DNA of 64,000 nt from Aphanomyces cochlioides (Eukaryota > Oomycota > Saprolegniomycetes > Saprolegniales > Verrucalvaceae): assembly GCA_019828595.1 (NCBI GenBank), contig JAHQRK010000003.1, positions 3,162,001-3,226,000 of the forward strand. The letters run 5' to 3'. Position numbers and translations under genes: made by a program. The notes under the pieces were generated by a model. The model made no database searches and had not been told where the DNA came from. It was given only the letters and a program-made list of their open reading frames with translations. This document shows, in pieces, positions 21,180-32,100 of the stretch (its first letter is position 1; each line of letters starts with the position of its first letter).

Positions 21180-23290
21180 GGCGCAGGTCGATTCCATGCA
21201 GATTTGGAAATGAAACTCTCCTTGCTCGACGAGTAGCTCAACCAGCGCACGGCATTTTCTCGATGGGATCTCATGGCTGACCTTCCTCGCGGCCGTCATC
21301 ATGTCGGAAGAGTCAAGCACGATGAGATGACGATCAAGCCGTGAGAAGTTCCAAGTCGAGCTCGTTGAGACAAACAAGTCTCATCTCTCCATGACGGCCC
21401 AACCTTCTCAGTGCGTCGACGGCAGTTTGGTCTCTTGTGCAGACATCGTTCGCGCTCCATTCTGTGTCGTTGGGATTCAAATCGATCTTCGTCGCTCCCG
21501 CGGTCTCCCTTGGCATGACATCTCCACCGTTGAGGCCCTCACGTGATTCCTCACTTGCCGATAGCTCGACTGTATCGAATACGTCGTCGGATGGCTATTT
21601 TCATCGCTCGCCTCTGCTTTCTTGTTGTATCCTCAGCTGAGCTCTTGTGCTGTCAAATATGCTTTCAAGTGCGCATCAGTCGAAGGGGCTTCATCCCCGT
21701 GCACCCATCGCCAAGATGATTGAAGCCAGCGATGAACCAGCGTGACTGTATTCCTAGCATTTGGCCATGAACCATCGGGTGGGCTTGGTCAAGGTCATTG
21801 ACATGTCATTGACACGTTTGCAAGAGTACTTGCAATGTTCCAAGCAAGCTGTTCATCGTGCTGGATGTCTCTCCACGGCTCAGCTCACGGCTCCATGACC
21901 CGCACCCAACACTCGTCTGTATCCTTGTTGAAACCCATGTGGCACCATCATTGTCGGAGACGAATTTCCGACATTTTGAGCACGATGCGGGGGAGATTGA
22001 CGTTCTTTGATTTGCTCCACCTTTGAGCACGCCTCATCAATCGCGACGCTGTTCCTGCTGCCATTTCAATCAGGAAAGATCGACATATTCCATTATGCAC
22101 ACTGGCGCCCCCTCTATCCCCCTCTGCAATGCTGGACGTCCTCTTCTCTGGAACGAGGGGGCGGAAACGTAAGATCGTTCGCATGGTTTCTGGCTGACTC
22201 ATGGAACGTCTCTGGCAGAATGCTCAGTTCCCCGAACGTTCTCCAGCTTGTTCAACGCAATCACCTCTTATGGGTACGGGACCGAAACAATTTCACATAG
22301 TTGAAATGTCATCTTCGATTCACACGGTCAATTCGAGGTCCAAGGTTGATTCCTGCAGTGCATATCGAACATACACCATGAGCTAGACGTCGTGAGCCGC
22401 TCATGAAGCTGCATATCGTCCATTTCATCAAGATGGAAGCTCTCCCTCGCAGCTTTGGATGGCGACCGAGGTGGATTACGTCACGCTACCTCGTCAGTAC
22501 CATGTGACTTTGAACCAATCGGCATTGTAGCCAACATGGGTGTACATCACAATCGACAGGAACATGAGGAAGGTTCTTAAAGCGCACCACAGCACTAAAG
22601 TCCATCGAAACTAAAGCCTCTCAAGCTCCCTGGCAAACCTTTCTATAACATTCATCATGACTCGGCCAGTAGATTAGGTACTTTTACCTCTCTCTCCAAG
22701 TTACCGTTATGTACTTTTTGGTAGTAAAAACTGCACCAAGTACATATCTTTTGACTGTGAGCATGGGCGTAGGGTGGGGTATTCTTTTTTTTTCAGGTCA
22801 ACACAAGGTAAAACTTGAAGGACGCACGTAGTGGCGTTGGTAATACGTCGCATTCGCACTTCCTGTCGTCATGGAGGGGGTAACTTTCTCCCGTTTTGAT
22901 AAAATGAGGCAAGAACCCACTTGACCTCCTTTCCAACCTCGACGCTATCACCTCGATTGACTCTTGAATCTCAACTCAGCGCAAAGATTCAGAGATTCGT
23001 AGACTGCGCCTAGAGCTACTGACGCTCCTGACTTCGCATGTACTGTAGGTACTCACCTAGGTTGCAATTTGACAAGATACAATTGACTGTAAGCCTGTAA
23101 TGGCTTTCCAATTCTTCTCTGTCAGTCTCTCCTTGTGTGTAAAACCAGCCCATTTGGCCATTCTCTACGCGGCGCTCACAAGGTCACGTTACAAGGAGTG
23201 GAGCTTTGGGATCCAGTCGGGTTGTGGTTTCCCATGGGCCTGTCGTATGCCACCTGCCTCTGAACGTTCGACGACTCATCCCACCCTCGA
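21180..23290. other. Intergenic between copy C and the symporter, no gene recognised
   Basis: About 2.1 kb lying between two divergently transcribed genes, so it should hold both promoters. The copy C frame continues open to 21377 without a signal peptide start. The remaining short frames have no recognisable motif. A T9 run occurs near 22790. Confidence 0.5.
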
Positions 23291-25060
23291 ATGTTCGTGG
23301 CATTCTGGAGGAAGACACACGCTGGCACCACTTTGAAAAGATCAACTAGGATGCAAGAGGCACCAAATCGCACAGCACGCAACGACCAAGGCGTGCTCCT
23401 CTTCACGATGGACGAAATGGCAGCGCCATCAAAAGCGCAAGGAGGACGATATACAGACTACCAAAACTTTGCCTACGATGGACAGCCCCGCACAGACTTC
23501 ACATCGCGCGCCACGGGAGGGCCAGCCTACGATACGTGCGACTCGCCCATCTTAGACTACCCAGACAGAGGAACGTACCATGACATGGGACCCACCGCGC
23601 CGCAGTTCAATTACTTTGCAGTCATTACCGGCGCTATCATCGGAGCTGGAATTGGCGTTGGTCTCCTCTATGCCCACATTGGCAGCGAGTGGCAAAAGTT
23701 TGTCGCTCTCCCAGGCGATCTCTTTGTGCGAGCTCTGCGGTGTTTGGTTCTCCCTTTGGTTTTCACCTGCATGGCTGTCGTTGTTGCCGAGACAATCGCC
23801 ACAGGTCGAGGGGCCATCATCCGCATTCAAACACTCTTTCCATACATTGGCACTGCAATTCTGTCAACCATCCAAGGCATCATCGTCGCGATTGCCTTCA
23901 AGCCATACTTTGCCATCCAGCCCAGCGCTCGGATCGACAACACTGCGGTGCCAAAACACATTTTGAATTTGACCATGCAGTGCGCCAACGGCTTGTTTGT
24001 CACCTCCAACTCGAACGGCTCCATGGTCTGCGCGGCCTCCAATGCGACGGGTGCATCCATGTTTACGTTCATCAACGCAACGACGTCGACGCCAAAGCCA
24101 ACCGACTCGCTATCGATTCAACTACTCAGCCTGATTGACCAAGTTATCATGATCATGCAGCTCGTCGTGCCCGTCAACATCATCGAGTCGTTTGTTGAAG
24201 GCTCGCTTCTCTCCATCGTCGTCTTTGCGGTCATCTTTGGGGTCGCTGTCGCAAAGTCCGTGGAAGGACCGTCCGCGGAGAACTATGTCCTCAACGTTTT
24301 GCGCCAGACCCGCAACATCTTTGTGCTTTTACTCAACGCGCTCCTTCGCGTCACTCCGCTCGCTGTCATGTTTCTCATGGCTGGCGCTGTCGTCAAGTTT
24401 GATTCCGCCGAGGCACACGCCGCTCGCTTGGTTTTACCTCAAATTACTTACTACGGTGCCGCGTTCCTCATTGCGACAGCAACGCACACGTTGATTGTCC
24501 TGCCGTTGTTGCTCTACTTTTGCACAAAGTCAAACCCGTTCGAGTTCCTCCGACTGCTCTTTCCCTCATACGTGTTTGCGTTTGGTTGTGCGTCGTCCAT
24601 GGCTTCGTTGCCGGTCGCTATCGTCTGCATCCAGCGAGCCTGTGTCAGCCGAGTCGTGGCCAACGTCGGACTTCCCTTTGGGACGCCAATCAACACCAAT
24701 GCATCGGGCATTTACTACCCCCTCGCTGTCGTCTTCCTCGCGAGTGTATCTGGCTATGAAAGTCAGCTCACGCCGGTGTTTTACGTGCGGCTTTTCTTTG
24801 TGAGTTTCCTCGGATGTATGGGATCTGCCCCCCTTCCAAATGCAGCCCTCGTCTACATTGTCACGTGCTGGAAGACTTGCTTCCCCGACATTCCCCTTCC
24901 GAATGCATTCACATGGATCATCGCGGCGGATTTTGTCCTCGATCGAATCTCGACTGTCGTCAACATCAACGGCAATGCCGTCGCAACGCGAATCTTGGCT
25001 GAACGAGTCGACGAAACGTTTGAAACCAAGTCGACAATCTCAAGCTCGTCACGGCAATAA
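23291..25060 (+). CDS. Dicarboxylate/amino acid:cation symporter (SDF/DAACS family)
   Basis: 589 residues from the first in-frame ATG; a Met at 23351 is an alternative. About 110 hydrophilic residues precede the first membrane segment (FAVITGAIIGAGIGVGLLYA). Further segments fit the eight-helix, two-hairpin fold of glutamate/aspartate transporters. Family signatures: CASSMASLPVAIVC in place of the serine-rich hairpin tip, GLPFGTPINTNASGIYYPL for helix 7, GCMGSAPLPNAALV for hairpin 2, and DFVLDRISTVVNINGNAVAT for helix 8 with the substrate-binding Asp and Asn. A long extracellular loop (about residues 225-265) carries several N-glycosylation sequons, as in eukaryotic EAAT proteins. Plasma-membrane uptake of acidic or neutral amino acids, driven by Na+ or H+, is likely. 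Single exon. Confidence 0.93.
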   Translation: MFVAFWRKTHAGTTLKRSTRMQEAPNRTARNDQGVLLFTMDEMAAPSKAQGGRYTDYQNFAYDGQPRTDFTSRATGGPAYDTCDSPILDYPDRGTYHDMGPTAPQFNYFAVITGAIIGAGIGVGLLYAHIGSEWQKFVALPGDLFVRALRCLVLPLVFTCMAVVVAETIATGRGAIIRIQTLFPYIGTAILSTIQGIIVAIAFKPYFAIQPSARIDNTAVPKHILNLTMQCANGLFVTSNSNGSMVCAASNATGASMFTFINATTSTPKPTDSLSIQLLSLIDQVIMIMQLVVPVNIIESFVEGSLLSIVVFAVIFGVAVAKSVEGPSAENYVLNVLRQTRNIFVLLLNALLRVTPLAVMFLMAGAVVKFDSAEAHAARLVLPQITYYGAAFLIATATHTLIVLPLLLYFCTKSNPFEFLRLLFPSYVFAFGCASSMASLPVAIVCIQRACVSRVVANVGLPFGTPINTNASGIYYPLAVVFLASVSGYESQLTPVFYVRLFFVSFLGCMGSAPLPNAALVYIVTCWKTCFPDIPLPNAFTWIIAADFVLDRISTVVNINGNAVATRILAERVDETFETKSTISSSSRQ

Positions 25061-26041
25061 TCTGACTGTAAACTAGCACTAAAGAGTTAAAAATATAAGT
25101 TTTATCCTCCAACAAAGTCAGTTTTCAATCCTGGGCTGTGATTGGTGCTTTCAAGTTATTTTTAGCATTGTAAACCCACTCAGGATCAAGATGCGATTTT
25201 GATTGGCTAAATATTCTAAAATTATATTTTGATTGGCTGAAAATTATGCAAATTCGGTCTTTCTCTTGAATGTTCTATAAGCAATACGAGCATCAAAATT
25301 GACTTCTAGAACTACCCAAGCGAGTCCCAACTCTTCACCTTGATTGGAATGGAGTGGATTTGCCCCTGGTATACCATTGCAATGACGAAGCATTGCACAA
25401 AGTTCAGGTCAAATAAACTTTTTAAATTAATATATTTCTGTATTGTAATTGGAAGTCGTCGGACAAATCGGTCGACGTGAATAATTTCATCCAATAGAAA
25501 TATTCATTTTTTTTTCATTGGTTGAAATATGACTCATGGTTGTATCACTCAGGCTGGCGAAGAACAAGGCATGCAGCTCTGGTCCTGTGGGCGTCTAGAT
25601 AGACAGCCAGGCGTCGAGGGGATGGATAGCACGAAGGTCTTAGTCTGTTCGTAAGGTATCACTATCTATATTACACAAAACTGACTGCATTGTCATGCTA
25701 GGCAATCTAGAAGGAGACTCATCGAGAAGCTGCGAGACTTCTTCTGCGCCAAGCCAAACTGGTCGACAGCTTGGCATCAAACAGCTCATGAATATCATGG
25801 TTTCTGGGTCATAAGGGACCTATTCTAGCCCAGCCACACAATCTACAACGTGGCCAAGTACGTTAATTAGGACTCGTATGACATCTAAACAAATGCATGC
25901 AATAGTGATTGAAGGTTATCTATATACAAATAAGCATGGGGTGCAAAATGAAGTAGCTGCTATCACTACAAGCCTGAATGTACGCTGCACAAGCTTACTA
26001 TTGCTCATATTGACGCCATAACTTGGCGATTGTAGATATTT
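25061..26041. other. Intergenic, AT-rich, with repeated GATTGGCT words
   Basis: About 980 bp downstream of the symporter. GATTGGCTAAA and GATTGGCTGAAA occur at about 25200 and 25240, recalling the internal repeat of the MITEs, but no terminal repeats or target duplication could be defined. No gene seen. Confidence 0.45.
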
Positions 26042-28110
26042 TCATCTGTGCATCACGTCGCTGCCGTTTTTTCGCCGTGGGTTGTCGTAGAGGGGCAAGC
26101 ATTTCATTGACAATATGGAAGAAGTTTGCAAATCTATCTCTGATAGATTAAGAGGTACGGCGCACCCTGTTTTCGACTCATAATATCTCGATAGTCTTTC
26201 CATAATAAATCTCCATTCACTCAAGACTTTCTTGGCAGTTTGTTTTGATATATCACGTGGAGAAATTTGGCAAAAAGGCGGAATTTTTTTGCTGGAAGAC
26301 CACGCCACCACAATTTCCATGCCGTAGCAAGGTCGACTGTAGGTAATTCAAATGATTCAGGAAGCTTATGGAGCTGACCCCCCATGCATACACATTATAT
26401 TCTAAAGGAGCTTCTGTAGAGTCAAAATTGGCATGAGGTAAATTGTTGATTGGTGCAGTATGAGCCACAATTGTTTCTCTGATGGTTGATATGATTAGAT
26501 CTTTAGAGATTCCGTTTGCTTTCGTTCCTGAATCATTCAAGAGGCATTGTACACCAGCCAAAACCACGTCCGGAAGAGCCAAAAGAGTTTCATTCGATTT
26601 CTCGAGCTTGATATACAGCTCAACATGGGGGGAATTCCCGACGGTAGCATTAAACTTTCACCACTATTCTGCGAAAATAACAACAAACGTAGGTGTTCAA
26701 TCATTTCCAAATTACAAAACAAAGGAGTGGCAAAAAGAGCATGGTTGTGTGGCAGCTCGTCAATCAAAAGTCGTAATGGAAAACCAAACTGGCCAAAACT
26801 AAACGTAATACACCAGCCATGTGCTCAACTTTAGCTAGCTTAGGAAACATAACTCCAATACACTCTGTAATAAATGATGCATCCATGTTGACAAAATAGG
26901 GAGGCAAAACAGCAAATAAAGAACTGTTAAAAGGTAAACCAGCCACGACTCTTCCTGTATACTGATCACCTGCTGACTCGTGACGAAAATATCTTTCCAT
27001 AACATTGCCAAGTGACCACCCACAACGCAAGCAAATACTAACAATTGACGGCCCTCCCGTCGTTCCTGACGACACGAACGTTGCAGCACCCTTCCGTATC
27101 GAGTGCGTCCCAATGTCATTGATACCATTGGAGCAACCTGTCTTTAAGTAGAAAACTTTCATCATTCTCCCCAAGATTTTTCCAAATCGATCCTATATAG
27201 CTACACTTTAATTTTTATCGTATACTAGTATTCTTTTAAATACCCGCTGATTTGAGCCAGGAAATAGGCGTCCAGGTTCCAGTTGACTATTGCACGCAAA
27301 ATACAGCCCAAGGGCGACAAAGAGACAAATATCAGGGTTGTGTGGATTTGAATAACAATGCTTCGGATCTTTATTTGTTGTTCCTATTGCAAGAATAAAT
27401 ATCTAAAAAATGATATCTTTAACCTTGTTGCTTTGTCTTAGTCTTATAGAATGTAATTGCGACAGCATCCTCCTCGCATGATAAATGATCAATCCTATGT
27501 GATGTCAACTTTGTCTGCAAATTATGATTTACCTGACTGTTTCTGTTGATTTTGAACGACACATTAAATTCCATGTCAGAATTAAAAAAAGATGGGTGAA
27601 TCCTCCATCCGAAAGACCTAAACTTTGCTTGCAAAGACTTTGAAAGGTAGAAAACGACATCGGTCGCTTTCCTGTGGCCACCTTATCACCAGCTTGGTGT
27701 TCTTGTGCAAATGTTTTTCTTATTCCTAAGAGCAGCAAATATGAAAACATACTAGTATTGTATAATTTGTTACCTTGATATATTTCCTTCAAATCATCGC
27801 CAAATTCAATTGGAATGGCTTTTCCTTGTTCTTTGTACAAGTTTTGCACTGCACTCCTGTAACTCATAAGTGTGCCAATGGTGACATTTTTGTTTTGTAT
27901 TGTCCATTCAAGGAAGCCTAGATAATGACTATAATCAAATTGACCTGTATCAATCGTGGTCTCTTCGATAGAATCTGTGCTTTCGATAATAAAATGGCCC
28001 TGCCCAGTAAGAAGAAGCCACCGTTTGACCTGGTTGATACCAGAGCGGTATCCTCGTCGCGTGGACTCCGATATCCTGTTCCTTCTGGCATCGGATATGG
28101 TGAAGTTCAT
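26042..28110 (-). pseudogene. Crypton element, tyrosine recombinase with GCR1_C-like tail (copy 1)
   Basis: Read from 28110. The N-terminal SAM-like domain ISESTRRGYRSGINQVKRWL is followed by the first catalytic Arg (LTWNLMCRSKS), then a frameshift near 27555. GT...AG introns at 27384-27423 (40 nt) and 27193-27243 (51 nt) restore the frame through KDPKHCYSNPHNPD. The core holds the tyrosine-recombinase box GTHSIRKGAATF (HxxR) and RCGWSLGNVMERYFR (catalytic Tyr). Beyond 26764 the GCR1_C-like DNA-binding part is scattered over several frames, ending with an AWKLWW-type segment near 26310. Both introns lie at the positions found in copy 2. Crypton-type elements move by tyrosine-recombinase chemistry and lack inverted repeats. 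This copy is broken. Confidence 0.83.
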
Positions 28111-28460
28111 CCCAATTCACCTGTCAGCCTACAACAAAAAAGAAGTGTGAAATGACTGGTTGTGTTTATTGCATTCTCTAGCCACTGATTGGCTGCAGGT
28201 ATCGTCGGACGGAATGTCCGAAAAACTCTTTTCAGATCTAACTAATCGAAAAATATAATTTTCAATACAAACTTCAAGTAAAGTTAAAAATCACAATTGC
28301 GATTTGTTTTAACAAAATCGGAATTGTGTCCAACTCTAACTCAAAATAGCCATATATTGTCCGACTTTTTCTGGTTTATGTAATACTACACCATTTTGCG
28401 GTTAATTTGAGGAAAAATCCGATGTAATTCAATGTCTGTCCATACGGTTCGCTTAACGTC

Positions 28461-28608
28461 CAATATATTTCGCTGTTTGTCCGATATATTTCGTCAATGG
28501 CATTTAAATGCCCGATATATTTGGCCTTTCAACCGATATATTTTGTCCTGAAGCCGATATACTTCATTCTTTTTGCGATATATTTCGTCCAGCGCCAGGT
28601 ATATTTCG
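28461..28608 (+). repeat. Phased iteron array, left arm
   Basis: Variants of CGATATATTTCG begin at 28461, 28482, 28513, 28534, 28555, 28576 and 28597. All steps are exactly 21 bp except one of 31 bp, so every copy faces the same side of the helix (two turns, or three turns). Units: CAATATATTTCG, CGATATATTTCG, CGATATATTTGG, CGATATATTTTG, CGATATACTTCA, CGATATATTTCG, AGGTATATTTCG. Probably multiple transposase-binding sites. Confidence 0.8.
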
Positions 28609-28753
28609 TACAGAATTTAGAAAAGTATCTTCGCGCCTTTTTTGAATGCATTTGGCGCACTTTTGAAATTGCGGTCAAGATGGAACAAGCTGCACCTCCA
28701 CCACAGACTCCAGTAATGCAAAACAATGATCCCTTATCTCCGACGCTCTGTAG

Positions 28754-29882
28754 CCACGTCGTCGCGGTCCATACAAGCGCATTTCTTTGTCAGCAAAACG
28801 ACGCATTGTGGAAGCATATGATGCAGGTGAGAACTGGGCAAAAGTAGCCAGAGCAAATGGCGTAAAAAAGACAACTGCTCGAGCTTGGCTCGACTTAGAG
28901 TCGCTCACCCCCAAACAGAGAGGTAATACGGATCGGATATGCCTCTATATTCATTTAGGAGGTTACAAGCAGCGTATTCTGACGTCACAACAAGTCGATC
29001 GCATTCAAACATGGGTCGAGTTTGACAATCAGATCACTCTCGACGAAATTCGAGCTCGAGTCATGCTAGAGCTCGACACTGAAGTCTCAACCACCACAAT
29101 ACATCGAGAACTCGACCAAAGAGTCTTCACTTTCAAGTCGTTGCATGCTGAGCCACTCCAAATGAACGACTTTGGGTTCAAAGAGCAACGCCGTGAATAC
29201 GTCCGGGAGTTGCGCACGGCTCTCGCGCAGGGTAAAATTCCCATTTGGATCGACGAGACCAACTACAATCTCTTCACATCACGTAAAAAAGGACGATCGA
29301 AAAAGGGAACGAGAGCCAAAAACGTTCATGGTGGAACTCAAAAAGGCAAGAACCTTCACCTTATCGGCGCCATATCGACGACAAACTTCTTGTACTGTAC
29401 GCCCAAACGAGGCGCGTTCAAAGCTATCCACGCAAACGATTGGTTGCGTGACATGCTTCGTGCTGCTCGGGAACATTTTGGTGCATTGGGCGACATTTTG
29501 GTTATCGCTGATAATGCTCCCTGTCATTCGAGGTATTTAATGTTCAATATCTAAGCTAACTTGTGGTAGATTGAGCAATGTCTTTCTCGAGGTTGAATTT
29601 CAAGAGGCGTCGCTTCTGAAACTGAGCCCGTATTCGCCTATGATGAACCCCATAGAAAATCTATGGTCATCAATGAAGAGCCATGTGAAGACTCTTCTTC
29701 GTGAACGCTTGGCTGCTTTCATGGGTCCGCCTCCAGATGGTCAGACTCGTGATGAGTTTCGCATTTCATATTTAGAGCACATTGCTCGAGAAGTTATGCA
29801 GGTATGCCAATCATGGATATTATCTAACGTCAATGAAAGCCGTCGATACCAATCGTTTGCATCGATTGTCATTGCGCCTTGA
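28754..29882 (+). CDS. Tc1-type DDE transposase, three exons
   Basis: In frame from 28754 (PRRRGPYKRISLSAKRRIV...). Two introns with GT...AG ends restore the family pattern: 28923-28958 (36 nt, itself open, joining KQRG to GYKQRIL) and 29533-29569 (37 nt, containing a CTAAC branch-like word, joining CHSR to LSNVFLE). Catalytic residues: IPIWIDETNYNLF, ILVIADNAPCHS and SPYSPMMNPIENLW, with 35 residues between the second Asp and the Glu. The true start is unclear. A Met at 28681 opens a proline-rich frame one base out of phase, and a TAG at 28751 precedes the readable part, so a one-base change near 28750 has probably broken the N-terminus. The rest is intact. Confidence 0.8.
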
Positions 29883-29986
29883 ACACTTTTACCAACGCGC
29901 CGAGAACTTGGATGATATGGAAGTCGGTGCTTAGTGATGTTTGCCCCAGAGTGTCGAGATTAATTGCATTAATTTCATTGGATGTT

Positions 29987-30113
29987 GGAAATATATCGCA
30001 AAAAGAATGAAGTATATCGGTTTCAGGACAAAACATATCGGTTGAAAGGCCAAATATATCGGGCATTTAAATGCCATTGACGAAATATATCGGACAAACA
30101 GCGAAATATATTG
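29987..30113 (-). repeat. Phased iteron array, right arm
   Basis: Mirror image of the left array. On the plus strand the units (CGAAATATATCG and variants) end at 29998, 30019, 30040, 30061, 30092 and 30113, again spaced 21 bp with one 31-bp step. The conserved spacing in both arms is expected from the inverted repeat; the periodicity within an arm is not. Confidence 0.8.
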
Positions 30114-30212
30114 GACGTTAAGCGAACCGTATGGACAGGCAATGTATTACATCGGATTTTTCCTCAAATTAACCGCAAATGGTGTAGTAATATTTCGAAG
30201 GTGTGGTATATC

Positions 30213-30656
30213 ATGCTCACGACACAAGTTGCGCAGCGACAGACTCAAATGGCAAACGATACATTGCTGCCGCGAGTGATGATATGGATAGGACTGCTGG
30301 CTTCCACAGGACGCAAGCTTGCGAATCCAGCGCCAGTCCAGCTTGTCATGGCACTCGGTTTCGTGATTTGTGTTGGCTTTCGTTACAACGTCGTCTTCCC
30401 GGCGCAAGTCAAAGATCAAATATGCGTCAAGCTTTTAGGCTGTGCTTCAGCGCTCTCGGTGCGTTCCAAGTACAGCCACGTGGAACAGTATTTCGGTGTT
30501 GCTGCTGTCGCTCCAGCTCTGCTCATCTTGACGACCAACTTGTTTCCTGAACTCTGCTACATCCTGACCACCCTTGGATTCATCCTCCACGCGGCGTTCA
30601 ACGAGTTGTTTGACCACATGGAAAATGTCGAAGCGAGAATGCGACGCTCTCAGTGA
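30213..30656 (+). CDS. Small membrane protein, family member 1
   Basis: 147 residues from the ATG at 30213. The frame is open upstream only because it reads into the inverted repeat of the adjacent transposon. It shows the conserved order of this family: RKLANPAPVQ, a hydrophobic segment (LVMALGFVICVGFRYNVVF), the hydrophilic QVKDQICVKLLG, a second hydrophobic region (VAAVAPALLILTTNLFPELCYIL), a third (TTLGFILHAAF), and a charged tail (ELFDHMENVEARM). I do not recognise the family; the shared pattern is visible only by comparing copies in this window. Two or three membrane helices with a charged C-terminal helix are likely. The transposon ending at 30187 may have removed or altered its promoter. 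Confidence 0.65.
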   Translation: MLTTQVAQRQTQMANDTLLPRVMIWIGLLASTGRKLANPAPVQLVMALGFVICVGFRYNVVFPAQVKDQICVKLLGCASALSVRSKYSHVEQYFGVAAVAPALLILTTNLFPELCYILTTLGFILHAAFNELFDHMENVEARMRRSQ

Positions 30657-30779
30657 AACGACGTACTATCCTCCCAAGCGATGTCGCTCGCCTCGGGGAA
30701 AACCCTCTGCGCGGTGTGGAATGCTCGCAGTCAATTGCATTGAAACGAGTATATTACGATTTTCAAGTGCCTAACAATG

Positions 30780-31214
30780 TCAGTCATCATTGAGCGCCTT
30801 TGTTTTTGTTTGTCGAGCTTCGTGTATCCGTTCTTCGACATCTTCCATGTGCTCCATAATATCCTTGAACGCCGCGTCGAGGATGAACCCAACGATACTG
30901 ACGATGCACCAAAGTTCAGGCAAAATGTCTGAGAGCATGATAATGAACACTGGCAGATATGCCATGGCCAAGAAGTAGCGATCTAAATACATGTACTTGA
31001 CCAACGTGGACACTGTGTTCGTGCGCCCCATGAGCTTGATACACAACTCGTCTTTCAACTGGAACGGCAAGACCATGCTGAAGTGGAAGGCGACGCATAT
31101 GAGAAAACCAACCAACATCAAGACTTGCATGGGAAGAGGGTCCGCAAGTCTTCGCCCCGCAAATTCCCTCCAAGGGAACCATATCATCAAGTGCGACGTC
31201 GACGTGTCTCTCAT
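30780..31214 (-). CDS. Small membrane protein, family member 2
   Basis: 144 residues if the Met at 31214 (MRDTSTSHL) is used; most members start with MRD, MRE or MKD at this place. The frame is open to 31301. Core: RRLADPLPMQ, LVGFLICVAFHFSMVLPF, QLKDELCIKLMG, LPVFIIMLSDILPELWCIVSIVGF, then DIMEHMEDVEERI. Convergent with member 1 (stops 124 bp apart). A hydrophobic stretch in another frame upstream (31250-31400) could be a lost or alternatively spliced N-terminal exon. No known family recognised. Confidence 0.62.
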   Translation of the reverse strand: MRDTSTSHLMIWFPWREFAGRRLADPLPMQVLMLVGFLICVAFHFSMVLPFQLKDELCIKLMGRTNTVSTLVKYMYLDRYFLAMAYLPVFIIMLSDILPELWCIVSIVGFILDAAFKDIMEHMEDVEERIHEARQTKTKALNDD

Positions 31215-31449
31215 TGTGCAAGAAGGCAAATGCAATACATCTGAATTTAGTATTCCTCGACATAACGACGCATGTCGACCAATGTATCGCATGGCTGTCA
31301 CCCAACCAACACACCAGTGTCATTGAGCATCCATTCCAGGTGAATACGAAGAGCCACAAGTAGCACTGTATAGATGCACGACGTACTTGAAGGCGGTCAA
31401 CACTGCCCACGCGCAGAGGAATGAGGAATCCGCCACCACTGGCTTGACA

Positions 31450-31530
31450 CTCCAGCTGTCTTTGAATTGGAGCGGAAAGCCACGATGATTTGGATTGGCA
31501 TGAGAGTCGCTACCTTGGCCACAGCGTTGG
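31450..31530 (-). pseudogene. Degenerate fragment of the small membrane family
   Basis: Read on the minus strand this gives LMPIQIIVAF followed, after loss of the first hydrophobic segment, by a sequence equivalent to PLQFKDS. These match the LANPLPIQ.VMAM and LPFQFKDD motifs of intact members. The remainder is not alignable. Short and decayed. Confidence 0.4.
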
Positions 31531-31862
31531 CTCCACGCAATGCTGACATTCAGCCTGTCAAGAAACCTGGTGTATCTCGGGATGAAGTTGATGGTATCTC
31601 GAGGTGCTTGGTCACTCGACAGCGTTCATTCGAATGCGATATCCATCGTTCGATGGCAAACCACACATCCACCGATCGTCGCTGTCGTGGTGGGGGCTGT
31701 TTACAGCCACAAATTTAACTTTAAACAAAGACGCTCAATATTCATTCTCATGACAGGAAGAGTCCACCCATGTTGCTCGGTTGTAATTTTCACGTGCGAG
31801 AAGCACGATGATCTGTTGAACACTTTTGCTTTACTACTTGTATAACCTGAATGCGAGTCGGA

Positions 31863-32027
31863 ATGATCAAGTGTGTGCACATCTTGACTTCGCTCTGGTC
31901 AATCGTCGAGCCCAAGGTGATGTATCCCGTACTGATCCAAGTTGCCTGCTTTTTCATCTGCTTGGGATTCCACTATCCCTTGGATTGGAAAGGGATTCAC
32001 GAGATTGGCATTCACGTCAAGCCATAG
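31863..32027 (+). pseudogene. N-terminal fragment of the small membrane family
   Basis: A 54-residue frame with SLWSIVEPKVMYPVLIQ followed by VACFFICLGFHYPL, aligning with VWSGMWSFIETKLANPLPI and SFLVCLGFHYNL of member 3. It ends just where the QFKDD motif should begin. A truncated copy. Confidence 0.5.
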
Positions 32028-32100
32028 AGGCGATGTGACAATGTCGATGCTGAGTTAATGCGGTGCTCGATCTCTTGATGAACGAGTAGTCTGAAGTATG

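Larger units (their letters stand above)
28386..30187. mobile_element. IS630/Tc1-type transposon with ~200-bp inverted repeats
   Basis: A 1802-bp element. The left end is CTACACCATTTTGCGG and the right end, on the other strand, is CTACACCATTTGCGG. The two arms stay nearly identical for about 200 bp (28386-28587 and 29988-30187), and TA flanks both ends (28384-28385, 30188-30189). The arms contain phased motif arrays (separate entries). It carries one transposase gene with two very short introns. The right end sits 25 bp upstream of the first ATG of a small membrane-protein gene, so it has landed in that gene's promoter or 5' leader. Confidence 0.92.

Noticed and set aside
24495..24803. Alternative plus-strand frames inside the symporter gene
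   Set aside because: Shadow frames. The symporter frame carries all family signatures.
28461..28608. Regularly spaced repeat that could suggest a CRISPR-like array
   Set aside because: The units are only 12 bp, vary in sequence, lie inside a transposon inverted repeat and are mirrored at the other end. The genome is eukaryotic.
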